The notes beneath the pieces are model-generated. The model ran no database searches. It had not been told where the DNA came from and saw only the letters and a list, made by a program, of their open reading frames with translations. From NCBI GenBank assembly GCA_039025235.1, contig JBCCOS010000007.1, positions 62,001 through 126,000 on the forward strand: a stretch of 64,000 nt of DNA, read 5' to 3'. The stretch comes from MED-G105 sp039025235. Lineage in GTDB: Bacteria; Pseudomonadota; Alphaproteobacteria; Caulobacterales; Parvularculaceae. A program made the translations under genes and the position numbers. This document shows, piece by piece, positions 18,026 through 26,494 of this stretch; the stretch's first letter is position 1, and the number at the start of each line of letters is the position of its first letter.

Positions 18026-19611
18026 TCGGCCGCTACTGCTTGAGCACGGGACGATTTCATTCTGCGCGGTGGTGTGTTCTCGGATAGCAACGCCTGCTTT
18101 AATCGTTTAGCGGCGAAAAATGCGGCAGCCGCACTTGAGATTAAGACGATATCAATCATCGCAATTGACCAAAGCCCGCCGTTTATTGTCGAAACAATAT
18201 TATCTCCGGTTGTGATCCAGTTTAAAAATACTGCAAGAATGCAAACAAAAGTAATAGCAAGACACTGCTCCGCCCACGCATTTTTATTCCGTAAAGAAGC
18301 ATGAACAAAAGAGCCGATCCACACAAAAGCAAAAGCGCCCACCTCTAGAAACTCTCTTTCAACGCCAAAAAGAACGGAGTCGTTGGTCAACATCCTGTTG
18401 GCCGCCATAAAAGAAATACTTGCCAGCATCATACCTGTGACAGTGCCAATGCTCGTCGCACGTATGACACGAACACTCGTTGGCTCAGCACCCTTTTTGA
18501 TCCGTGCTCGCATCCAAAATACGAGACCCGTTGCAATCATTGCGCAACTCGATAGCCCGCCCAAGAAAAGCAGCCATCGTAATGGCCAATGGTCAAAGAG
18601 CATAAAGTGGGCACCCGTTAACCAGTTTGACGCCTTTGAGATTGGCTTCGGCGTGAAGTCGAAAAGGACTTCTCTGCTTTGCGCATCGAAAGCAATATAC
18701 CCTTGGTTTGAGCCAACACGGCGCTTGGGAAAGGAATGCTGGACAATCACATAAGTGTTTTTATCGCCAATATTTTCCACGCGAATATAGTCCGCATGCG
18801 CAGGCATTCCGTCTCGTTGTGTCCAAATATCTTCCGCACGTGTTATGAAGGTATCAATTGATGTTGGAAGAGGCGCTTCAACGCCAGTTAGCGCTCTGGC
18901 GTAATGACCACGTTTCTCCGCAAAATATGCATCTCTATCCCCTGCAAATGGCGTTTTTAAGGCACCAGGAAAATAAACAAATATAAATATCAGAAGGCCA
19001 GAAAGGGGAAACAATACGTGAAATGGAAGTGCGATCAGCGACGTTATATTATGCATATCTAATAATGATCGCCGTGCCTGCTTTTTGGGGCGGAATGTGA
19101 AAAAGTCTTGGATGATCTTTCGATGGATAAATATTCCGGAGACAAGCAAAGACAGCATTCCCATAGATGCAAGGCCGACAATCCAATATCCCAATCCGGC
19201 CCAACTGATATGCAGCATATAATGGAAGGGGTAGAAGAATCTGCCTGCGCCAAGAGACTTTGTGAGCGTTACCTCCTCACCTGAATTACTGTCGTAATAG
19301 GCATTCTCACGGCCATCATCCTTTAGAATAAATGTTCTTGTAAGCGGTGCCCGTTGTTTCGGGCGCGCGAGGAAAATACTCTTCGCGTCTGATAGATCCT
19401 TCTCCTGGATTATCGGCCAAACCTTTTCATCAAAGCTTGTGTCAACAGCCTGAGCGATACGTTTTTCTGGCATCATCCATTTGTCGATCTCGTAATGAAA
19501 TATCGTCAGGGTACCCATCCAGAAAATAGCGAACAGGACACCAGACAGCGCAATGCCCACCCATGTATGAAACCAACTCATGGACTTCCGGAAATCATCG
19601 GAGATTTGCAT
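18022..19611 (-). CDS. PepSY-associated transmembrane protein (iron-uptake type)
   Basis: This 529-residue inner-membrane protein has the PepSY-associated TM layout. The first helix is around residues 13-35 after FHTWVGIALSGVLF, then comes a periplasmic region, and further helices occur around 130-165, 190-215, 340-370 and four in the C-terminal third. The 'LDMHNITSLIALPFHVLFPLSGL' block with a conserved His and 'WLTGAHFMLFDHWPLRWLLFLGGL' match the family. Related proteins in siderophore clusters are proposed to reduce ferric complexes with haem-bound histidines. It lies between DUF3649 (9-base gap) and DUF3325 (4-base overlap). Confidence 0.82.
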   Translation of the reverse strand: MQISDDFRKSMSWFHTWVGIALSGVLFAIFWMGTLTIFHYEIDKWMMPEKRIAQAVDTSFDEKVWPIIQEKDLSDAKSIFLARPKQRAPLTRTFILKDDGRENAYYDSNSGEEVTLTKSLGAGRFFYPFHYMLHISWAGLGYWIVGLASMGMLSLLVSGIFIHRKIIQDFFTFRPKKQARRSLLDMHNITSLIALPFHVLFPLSGLLIFIFVYFPGALKTPFAGDRDAYFAEKRGHYARALTGVEAPLPTSIDTFITRAEDIWTQRDGMPAHADYIRVENIGDKNTYVIVQHSFPKRRVGSNQGYIAFDAQSREVLFDFTPKPISKASNWLTGAHFMLFDHWPLRWLLFLGGLSSCAMIATGLVFWMRARIKKGAEPTSVRVIRATSIGTVTGMMLASISFMAANRMLTNDSVLFGVEREFLEVGAFAFVWIGSFVHASLRNKNAWAEQCLAITFVCILAVFLNWITTGDNIVSTINGGLWSIAMIDIVLISSAAAAFFAAKRLKQALLSENTPPRRMKSSRAQAVAAE

Positions 19612-19620
19612 TTTTCTTCC

Positions 19621-19911
19621 TTAAGCCGAAACCAATATTGGTGCACTGAAGATCATCGCAGCTGATGCGCAAATAATGACAATTGTCGTTCTCACGAAAA
19701 ATTTTGTCGACGCCGACCAAATGATAACGGCCGTGAAGGCCAGAATACCTGTTACGGAGGAAAAGCTGACGGCCTCGCTTCGTGCAAGCCCCAACAGCGC
19801 AAGAAAGGAAGCGACGAAAGCGATATATCCATACGCAAATGCGTAACCGCCTACCGCACCGACAAATAGCCTGAATGTGCGACTGGTATTTGGCCCAAAA
19901 TGAACTGTCAT
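19621..19911 (-). CDS. DUF3649 family small membrane protein
   Basis: This 96-residue protein has three hydrophobic helices and the 'RLFVGAVGGYAFAYGYIAFVASFL' start typical of DUF3649, a family tied to PepSY and DUF3325 proteins in iron-transport gene sets. It is the first gene of the operon. Upstream is a 450-base non-coding stretch, where a TonB-dependent receptor gene would commonly be found but is absent here. Confidence 0.75.
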   Translation of the reverse strand: MTVHFGPNTSRTFRLFVGAVGGYAFAYGYIAFVASFLALLGLARSEAVSFSSVTGILAFTAVIIWSASTKFFVRTTIVIICASAAMIFSAPILVSA

Positions 19912-20033
19912 CCGCTCTTAAAAATGCCACTAAATTGCAATCGCAACTGGTATAGCCGAATAGGGCCCGTTGGCAAAGTGCATTCGCGAGTCGAAAACTT
20001 ATAAATTGTCGCATCTGGGCGACAGGCAGCGTC

Positions 20034-20140
20034 GAAAGCATTTCCAGCGCAAGTAGTCACCGGCCGATGCTTAAGAAATTGAGAAAAAACAATGATCTAG
20101 AGCTATTTGCGTTCCAATGGAATCGGAACGCCGCTCTAAG
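20034..20140 (-). repeat. Dispersed two-hairpin intergenic element, copy C (degraded)
   Basis: On the plus strand it runs GAAAGCATTTCCAGCGCAAG through a spacer to GGAATCGGAACGCCGCTCTAAG. This is the reverse plan of copies B and G with several substitutions in the stems. Confidence 0.65.
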
Positions 20141-20227
20141 TCTTTGTTTGGTCGGTCGAACAATTGTTCGACCTATTGCCGAGTTGATAGACGGGACCCA
20201 TTAACCGGTAACCACTTAAGCGGAACA

Positions 20228-20350
20228 CGCTCTAGAGAAATTTTGACAATTCGGATCGGAGCACCGCTTTGAGTCTTTATTTTTTACGCATTTGCGCCAA
20301 TTACCAATCGGGCAGCCAACCGCACACACTTGACGTGGAAATGCTTCAAG
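20228..20350 (+). repeat. Dispersed two-hairpin intergenic element, copy D (degraded, with small insertion)
   Basis: It contains AATTCGGATCGGAGCACCGC followed by TTTGAGTCTTTA, then ACGCATTTGCGCCAA, a short insertion, CCGCACACACTTGACGTGG and AAATGCTTCAAG. It is longer than the intact copies because of extra bases between the arms of the second hairpin. Confidence 0.65.
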
Positions 20351-20362
20351 GAAATACCAAAG

Positions 20363-23300
20363 CTAGTTTCCGTTTTGCCCCATGAAGTCGTCAAATCGCT
20401 GTTGCAAGGAGCCCAACGTTTCCAGATGTCCTTCAAGCTCCGTGTTCAATTTTTCAAAGACGATTTCCTGTGCTTTTGTTGGCGCGGAAGCCCCTTCAGA
20501 CAGGAACCCTTGTATCGCGGCTAATCGATCGTTCAGTTGGATAGGATACGCGATTTTGTCTTTCGGGCTTGAATTCCTGATTTGGTAGAGCTGCGATTGA
20601 AGCGATATCAAGTCATCGTCGATGCGCTTACTTTCTTCGGATTTTGGAATACCGCTCTGTTGCCCGAGACGGTCGGCAAGGGCTGTACGCATCGCGCTAA
20701 TCCGAACAACGGCACGATTGGCTTGAGTAACGGCGTCCCGAGCGCGCAACGCTAATGCCTCTTGCTGTTTCATGTCTTTTACCGACACGTCCACCAGTCG
20801 CGGATCTTTCGCTACATTAATAGAAGCACTTGTTTCGTATGACTCACCAATTGTCAGCCTTACCGTATAATCACCCGGTGCGACCAACGGACCAACAGTC
20901 GGATTAGGTGCTTCAAGAATAATCCCATCAAACACAAACGCTCCGTCGTGCCGCATATCCCAAGAGAGCCGCCGAGGGCCACGTCTTCGTCGACGCCCAT
21001 CGATCAAGACACGAATAACTTTGCTCGATGGATCCAGAATTTCTACGGTCAGGTCTTTTGCGTCCTCCGGTAGGTAATAGTCAATATACGCCGGCTTAAC
21101 GCCCCGAATGCCCTGAGCGGGCACATAAAGAATGGGCCGGGTCAAGGAGTCATTGGAAAGCGCCTGACGTAGCGTCGTCAATCCCGTCAAAACGTAGAAC
21201 GACCGTCCGTGTGTCGCTATGACAAGATCGTTATCGCGCACTTCCACACCCATCACAGGTGTACTCGGAAGATTAAGCGAAAGATCCCTCCAGCTGGCGC
21301 CCGCATCAACACTAACAAATACGCCACGTTCCGTCCCCACATACAAAGCCCCCGGCACCACAGGGTCTACCGCAAGACTGTGAATATGATTGTTGAAGAC
21401 CAAACCTTGATCAATACGCGCCCATGTTTTTCCGGAATCGCGTGTTACCCAGAGATAAGGCTGCCGATCTCCCAATTCATATCGTTTGGCAGCGACAAAT
21501 GCGGTATCTTCCGAATGCGGAGAGGCACCGATCGCTGTTATTTTGCTATTCACCGGAAGATCTGGAGGTGTGACATCCACCCATTTATTCCCACCATCTT
21601 TCGTGAGGTAAACGAGCCCATCATCAGAGCCCGTCCAGAGGACTGACTTACGAAGTGGTGAAGGTTCTATGACAAATAGGGTCGCGTAAACTTCAGGTCC
21701 GTCCTGATCAAATCGAATAGGACCGCCCGTATCACCGAGCGTCTTTGGATCAGCACGTGTCAAGTCGGGACTAATTTTCTTCCATGTCAGCCCCTCATCA
21801 TCAGATCGCCATACATATTGCGAACCAATAAAAAGTGGGTGTGGTTTAAGTGGAGAGAACACAATGGGGTAGGTCCAATTCCAGCGTTGTGCCATGGTTG
21901 ACGCCGATTGACCCATAACAATTTCCGGTGTGGGCTGGCGGTCCACATGGTGCCCCGTTTGTCGATCGAAACGATCCAATTCGTTGGTACCACCAGAAAA
22001 GAAAATATTAGGATTACTAGGATGGCTCGCCACATAACCACTCTCACCGCCGCCAACGACATAAAAATCCATTGGCGAATCGATATGTTTTGAACGATAG
22101 GACCGTTCATCGATCAAACTTGGTACACAGATTGTGGTATTATCCTGCTGAGCACCGCAAACATGGTACGGAAAATCATTTGTTGTTTCCAATCGATATA
22201 TCTGTGCCGTTGGAAAGTCTTGCTCTGTCCAAGAACGCCCACCATTTACCGATACACTGGCCCCCCCATCATCGGCAACAATCATTCGTTTGGGGTCATT
22301 AGGATCAATCCACAGATCATGCACATCCGCATGCCGTGTCGGGATAGGGCCAAAGTTTTTTCCACCGTTCTTCGACTTTTCGAGTCTAAAGCTGAGAACG
22401 TAAAGCGTATCGAGTTCTTTTGGATCGGCCCGTAACTGCATGAAGTAAAACGATCGCTGCCAGAGTTTGCGTGCGGAATTTACGTATTCCCACGTACGCC
22501 CAGCGTCATCCGAGCGATAAATTCCACCATTCTCTGCCTCGATATTGGCATAGACCCGCCGTGAGTCCACCGGCGACACAACGACCGTCATCTTTCCCAA
22601 AACACCCTTTGGAAGGCCAGGACGGTCCGTAATATTTTGCCAGGTATCACCGCCATCGGTTGACTTAAAGATGGCCGAGTCCGGACCGCCGCTCCAAAGC
22701 TTCCAGGGTTTGCGATAGACTTCCCAAAGTGTAGCATAAAGCACGTCAGGGTTATTAGGGTCCATTGCAAGATCAATAGCGCCTGCCTTCTCAGAGCGAA
22801 AAAGGATCTTTTCCCAAGTCACCCCCCCATTCCGTGAACGGTAGACGCCACGTTCAGGGGTCTCCATAAAAGGATCGCCAAGCGCGGTAGCGTAAACAAT
22901 CTGCGGGTTTTTTGGGTTAATCCGTATTGTGGTGATCGTTCGGGTCTTCTCTAAACCGACATGGACCCATGACCGTCCACCATTTGTTGATTTATAAATA
23001 CCATCCCCTTGCAGAACATTACTACGCAATTGCCCCTCGCCCATACCAACATAAATTGTATCTGGCGTAGTTTGGTCGATTGCAATAGCACCGACCGAAG
23101 CGCTCTTAAAGAAACGGTCCCCTGTTGGGCGCCATGTTGTCCCCCCATCTGTTGTTTTCCAGAGCCCACCACCTGTCGCCCCGAAGAAATAAACATTGGA
23201 GTCTTGCGTAACACCGGCGGCCGCAATTGATCTCCCGCCTCTGGCCGGACCAATATTGCGCCATTTCATCATTCCGTATAGGTCGCTGGCGCTTGGATTT

Positions 23301-23407
23301 CCTGTCTCGGCCAAAACTTGAGAGGAAACAGCGCTGAATAGGCAAAGCATATAAAGTATAAAGAGCATGAATGATTTGGCAGCAGTGATTTCCATACTCT
23401 TCTTCAT
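20363..23407 (-). CDS. Exported sortilin/VPS10-like Asp-box beta-propeller protein
   Basis: This protein of about 1,014 residues has an N-terminal signal sequence (basic start, hydrophobic core FMLFILYMLCLFSAVSS). It carries many Asp-box (BNR) repeats of the S-x-D-G-G-x-T-W type, such as KTTDGGTTWRP, KSTNGGRSWVHV, RSDDAGRTWEYV and VTRDSGKTWARI, spread over about residues 70-740. It begins with MKWRNIGPARGGRS, common in secreted 'VPS10/WD40-YVTN-BNR-like' proteins of unknown substrate. The last ~280 residues form a beta-rich then helical (QEALALRARDAVTQANRAVV) tail. The frame reaches 23485 only with TTG; ATGs at 23417-23419 and 23405-23407 are both possible, and GAGACG precedes the latter. Glycosidase activity should not be assumed. 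Confidence 0.8.
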   Translation of the reverse strand: MKKSMEITAAKSFMLFILYMLCLFSAVSSQVLAETGNPSASDLYGMMKWRNIGPARGGRSIAAAGVTQDSNVYFFGATGGGLWKTTDGGTTWRPTGDRFFKSASVGAIAIDQTTPDTIYVGMGEGQLRSNVLQGDGIYKSTNGGRSWVHVGLEKTRTITTIRINPKNPQIVYATALGDPFMETPERGVYRSRNGGVTWEKILFRSEKAGAIDLAMDPNNPDVLYATLWEVYRKPWKLWSGGPDSAIFKSTDGGDTWQNITDRPGLPKGVLGKMTVVVSPVDSRRVYANIEAENGGIYRSDDAGRTWEYVNSARKLWQRSFYFMQLRADPKELDTLYVLSFRLEKSKNGGKNFGPIPTRHADVHDLWIDPNDPKRMIVADDGGASVSVNGGRSWTEQDFPTAQIYRLETTNDFPYHVCGAQQDNTTICVPSLIDERSYRSKHIDSPMDFYVVGGGESGYVASHPSNPNIFFSGGTNELDRFDRQTGHHVDRQPTPEIVMGQSASTMAQRWNWTYPIVFSPLKPHPLFIGSQYVWRSDDEGLTWKKISPDLTRADPKTLGDTGGPIRFDQDGPEVYATLFVIEPSPLRKSVLWTGSDDGLVYLTKDGGNKWVDVTPPDLPVNSKITAIGASPHSEDTAFVAAKRYELGDRQPYLWVTRDSGKTWARIDQGLVFNNHIHSLAVDPVVPGALYVGTERGVFVSVDAGASWRDLSLNLPSTPVMGVEVRDNDLVIATHGRSFYVLTGLTTLRQALSNDSLTRPILYVPAQGIRGVKPAYIDYYLPEDAKDLTVEILDPSSKVIRVLIDGRRRRRGPRRLSWDMRHDGAFVFDGIILEAPNPTVGPLVAPGDYTVRLTIGESYETSASINVAKDPRLVDVSVKDMKQQEALALRARDAVTQANRAVVRISAMRTALADRLGQQSGIPKSEESKRIDDDLISLQSQLYQIRNSSPKDKIAYPIQLNDRLAAIQGFLSEGASAPTKAQEIVFEKLNTELEGHLETLGSLQQRFDDFMGQNGN

Positions 23408-23564
23408 AAAACGTCTCATTATCCAGCCCACTCCCGTCGGCAATAACCGTGCATAAAACCAGATATACTTCACCACAAAGCTCAAGCGCTTGCTGAGAAT
23501 AACAACCTATATGCCAGCATATATAAACGTCTAGAAAGGCGTGATGGTAAGTTTAAGTGATTAC

Positions 23565-24575
23565 TCAACTCGCGCCCAGTAACGCATCCGCAAGGGGCCC
23601 AACACCGGTTCGAATAGGATCAACGCATGGCAGTCCGAGCGATTGTTGTATGTCGTCTATTGCTCTGAGGGCATCATCTTCGCTCATATCATGCGTATTA
23701 AGACAGATACCCGCCACACGCGTATTTTTTGAGGTCAACTTTGCCGCATCTACATAGGTTTCAATTGCCGTGGGAAGAGTTGGTAAAGGATAGTCATTAA
23801 ACCCTTCTATGGATCTCCGTGTTGGCTGGTGACATAAAATCATAGCGTCAGGTTGTGAACCATGAATAAGCCCCAGAGTAACAGCGGCGAAGGAAGGGTG
23901 AAACAACGAGCCCTGGCCTTCAATGATATCCCAGTGATTTTCGTCAGCGGCCGGGGACAGCGTTTCTGCAGCGCCTGATAAAAAATCACTTATCACCGCA
24001 TCAATTGGAATCCCTGAACCGGAAATCATGATGCCGGTTTGCCCCGTAGCGCGAAAATCGCAATCCACCCCGCGGTTTAAAAATTCCCTTGCAAGCGCTA
24101 AAGACGTATATTTCTTCCCTATAGCACAATCCGTCCCCACCGTAAGAACGCGCTTTCCCGAACGCGGCGCACCGGTACCGCAGGGAAGTGCTTCAGGCGG
24201 TGTACGGACATCAATTAATTGTGTCCCACATTTTGTGGCGGCTGAAACTAAAGCATCAATTCCGTTCAATTTATCATGCAGACCACTCACGATGTCGAGG
24301 CCTGATTCAATGGCTTCAAGAAAAACCGGAATCCAGGCATCAGGTATGCGCCCACCAACGGGTGCAATGCCAACAACCAAAGACTTCGCGCCAGCGTCCA
24401 CGGCTTCTTTGATGGTGTAATCGTTCAGTTCAAACCCCAAGGCATCGGGGTGAAGACGAAGCTGACCAACACATTTGTCTGCAGCCCACTGTGCGAGGCC
24501 AAGACCCGTTTTAATCAAGAAATATTGTGTCTCATCGGCCGCAAATAATAGATAAGGTGTTTTAATTTTCAGCAT
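23565..24575 (-). CDS. dgcN: DUF1611 / DgcN-type N-acyltransferase family protein
   Basis: This protein of about 336 residues contains a P-loop-like GTDCAIGKKYTSLALAREF around residue 145-165 and the RATGQTGIMISGSGIPIDAVISDFL and EGQGSLFHPSFAAVTLGLIHGSQPDA blocks. These are characteristic of the DUF1611 family, which includes DgcN, described as an N-acetyltransferase for D-glutamate. The frame extends to 24653 through a TTG, but the ATG at 24573-24575 (MLKIKTPYLLF) fits the family start. The usual partner DgcA (an epimerase-like protein) is missing. Instead a DoeA-like M24 gene is divergent from it. The substrate is therefore uncertain. Confidence 0.82.
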   Translation of the reverse strand: MLKIKTPYLLFAADETQYFLIKTGLGLAQWAADKCVGQLRLHPDALGFELNDYTIKEAVDAGAKSLVVGIAPVGGRIPDAWIPVFLEAIESGLDIVSGLHDKLNGIDALVSAATKCGTQLIDVRTPPEALPCGTGAPRSGKRVLTVGTDCAIGKKYTSLALAREFLNRGVDCDFRATGQTGIMISGSGIPIDAVISDFLSGAAETLSPAADENHWDIIEGQGSLFHPSFAAVTLGLIHGSQPDAMILCHQPTRRSIEGFNDYPLPTLPTAIETYVDAAKLTSKNTRVAGICLNTHDMSEDDALRAIDDIQQSLGLPCVDPIRTGVGPLADALLGAS

Positions 24576-24735
24576 GCTGCAAACGCTTCTTCTACCGGTT
24601 GATTGAGGAGCTCTGACACTTGTGAATGCGCCATTAAACGTCATTAGTTGCAATCAGAACGCGTCAATGCTTATTGGCAAAAGCTAACGATCACAAGATA
24701 AAACCGTTGTCGCGTTCCTATAAAAGGCAAGATTT

Positions 24736-25941
24736 ATGACGTTTTCAGGCACAACGCCAATTCCGCTCGTACGCAAGATGGCAAAGCAGCAAAGCCCGTT
24801 TTCACAAGACGAGTATTTAAGCCGAATTCAAGCAGTAAAGGCAAAAATGGACGAAAACGCCGTCGACTGCTTCCTTGTCAATGAAGGGGGAAATATTTGT
24901 TATCTCTCGGGCTATGCCGCTGAATCCGATTATGTTGCCCAGGGGCTTATTCTTTATGGAGATGAAACATTTCCATCGCTCGTGCTGCGTAAGCAGGATG
25001 GACCAGCGGGCATGTTTACGAGCTTTATGCCGAATGAATATGTTATCGATTATCCGGAAGAATATATCGGTAGTTATACCTCTTCTGGTTTTGATTTCAT
25101 GCTCGAGAGGATAACGTCTCAGAAAAAGATGAAACGAATTGGTTTAGAGTTTGACTCAATTTCTGCCGCCACGCTTGCCTCGCTGCAACGGCGCCATCCC
25201 AATATAGAATTTGTCGATATGAGCGGCACAATCATTTGGATTAGGATTGTAAAATCCCCGGCCGAAATACAAGTCCAGCGCGAAGCAATGGCGATTACGG
25301 ATAGGGCTTTTATGGAGATGCCGAAGCTTTTTCGCATCGGGCGCCGGGAAAATGAAGTTGCCGCCGACATCACTGCTCATTTAATCGCAGGAACCCCCGA
25401 GCTCGCTGGTAGCGTGCCCGATACGGTCCTAATCCCAGGAGGGAATCTTTCAGGGACATCCCATGTGCCATGGACGGATCGAGAGATCGTTGCTGGCCGC
25501 CACTATAATCCTGAGTATGGCGCATCACGCTACAGTTATTCCGTTGGCCTCATGCGTTCTCTATCAATGGGTAAGCCATCGGATCGATTAGCTGATCTAT
25601 ACAAATACATGATCGAGGGCTGTAACGAAGCTTTGTCAGTGTTTAAACCCGGTACGCCCTGTAGCGCTGTCGCTCAACGATATTGCGCCGTCTTGAATAA
25701 AGGCGGTTATTCAAAAGACAGCCGGTGTGGCTATCCCATTGGCATCAACTGGCTCGAGGATAGCTGCAGCCTGAGAGTCGATGACCCAACGATTATGCAA
25801 GAAAATATGGTTTTTCACCTGATGTTGGGTACCTGGATCGACGAAGATTTTGGCGCGGTGATCAGCGAAACAATTGCACTGACAAAAGACGGCTGCGAAG
25901 TCTTGAGCAACGTTCCTAGAGAATTGATGATCGTGGACTAA
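24736..25941 (+). CDS. M24-family (creatinase/DoeA-like) hydrolase homologue
   Basis: This 401-residue protein has a creatinase-type N-terminal domain (about 25-165, with YLSRIQAVKAKMDENAVDCFLV) and a pita-bread catalytic domain (about 180-400). It resembles ectoine hydrolase DoeA and relatives. The usual dinuclear-metal aspartates of M24 peptidases are replaced (AGRHYNPEYGASRYSYSVGLMRSLSMGKP), as in DoeA-type enzymes, and GYPIGINW stands where HG(I/V)GH would be. A metal-independent amidohydrolase acting on an N-acyl or cyclic amino acid is plausible. AAGG lies nine bases before the ATG. It is divergent from dgcN, sharing a 160-base promoter region, so the two may handle related N-acyl amino acids. 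Confidence 0.78.
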   Translation: MTFSGTTPIPLVRKMAKQQSPFSQDEYLSRIQAVKAKMDENAVDCFLVNEGGNICYLSGYAAESDYVAQGLILYGDETFPSLVLRKQDGPAGMFTSFMPNEYVIDYPEEYIGSYTSSGFDFMLERITSQKKMKRIGLEFDSISAATLASLQRRHPNIEFVDMSGTIIWIRIVKSPAEIQVQREAMAITDRAFMEMPKLFRIGRRENEVAADITAHLIAGTPELAGSVPDTVLIPGGNLSGTSHVPWTDREIVAGRHYNPEYGASRYSYSVGLMRSLSMGKPSDRLADLYKYMIEGCNEALSVFKPGTPCSAVAQRYCAVLNKGGYSKDSRCGYPIGINWLEDSCSLRVDDPTIMQENMVFHLMLGTWIDEDFGAVISETIALTKDGCEVLSNVPRELMIVD

Positions 25942-26494
25942 AGCTGTTCGGTGTGAAATGGGACCGATGAATGGCTTTAGGTCCTCAGGTTTACGCGTTT
26001 GATTTGATGGATTTTCTGGCGCGTGGGCCAGTTACCACTTACGCATCCACTTCAGCGAAAAATGCCTTACGATCGTCGAGTCGCATTGACATTCGTCTGA
26101 TGCCTTACGGCAGCTCAACTTCAAATGGAATTAGAGCGCCGCTGTGGGTCTTTGTTTTTGCGCGTTTACACCAACAACCAAACGGGCGCCGAACCGCACG
26201 CACTCAGGCTGCAAACGCTTGAAACGCACATCGCGGCCTTGCGATCTCATTAATTCTCTCATCGCTCGAACCCAATCTTATTCCGCATAAATACGACTGT
26301 TTTTAATGCGCAAACAGCCTCGTCCCGTCTCAAAAGAACGAGTTGACGCTCATCCTCTATCGCGACATATACCTTAAGGATTTGTGCTATCAGCTTTGAA
26401 AACGGGGCGGCTAGCGCTAATCAAAGACGAATTTATAAAAAAACACTTTGTCTGCCCGCTTCTCAAACAGAGTGCCGGAAAGAGGATCCCTGTC
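25942..26494. other. Intergenic region upstream of the aminotransferase gene
   Basis: This 553-base stretch has no credible gene. It contains one degraded copy of the dispersed hairpin element at 26115-26222. The last 270 bases are AT-richer and should hold the aminotransferase promoter; no specific operator was recognised. Confidence 0.5.
26115..26222 (+). repeat. Dispersed two-hairpin intergenic element, copy E (degraded)
   Basis: The run AACTTCAAATGGAATTAGAG then CGCCGCTGTGGGTCTTTGTTTTTGCGCGTT matches the loop, right arm and spacer of the family. CCGAACCGCACGCACTCAGG and CAAACGCTTG match the second hairpin. Several stem positions are mutated. Confidence 0.6.

Larger units (their letters stand above)
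19912..20362. other. Intergenic region with two opposed hairpin elements
   Basis: This 451-base stretch has no gene. It contains two partly degraded copies of the dispersed two-hairpin element in opposite orientations (20034-20140 reverse, 20228-20350 forward) with about 90 bases between them. The promoter of the DUF3649 operon must lie at its left end. Confidence 0.6.

Noticed and set aside
25971..26222. Small plus-strand open frame of 83 codons
   Set aside because: It is mostly the dispersed hairpin element, has no ribosome site and no recognisable protein features.
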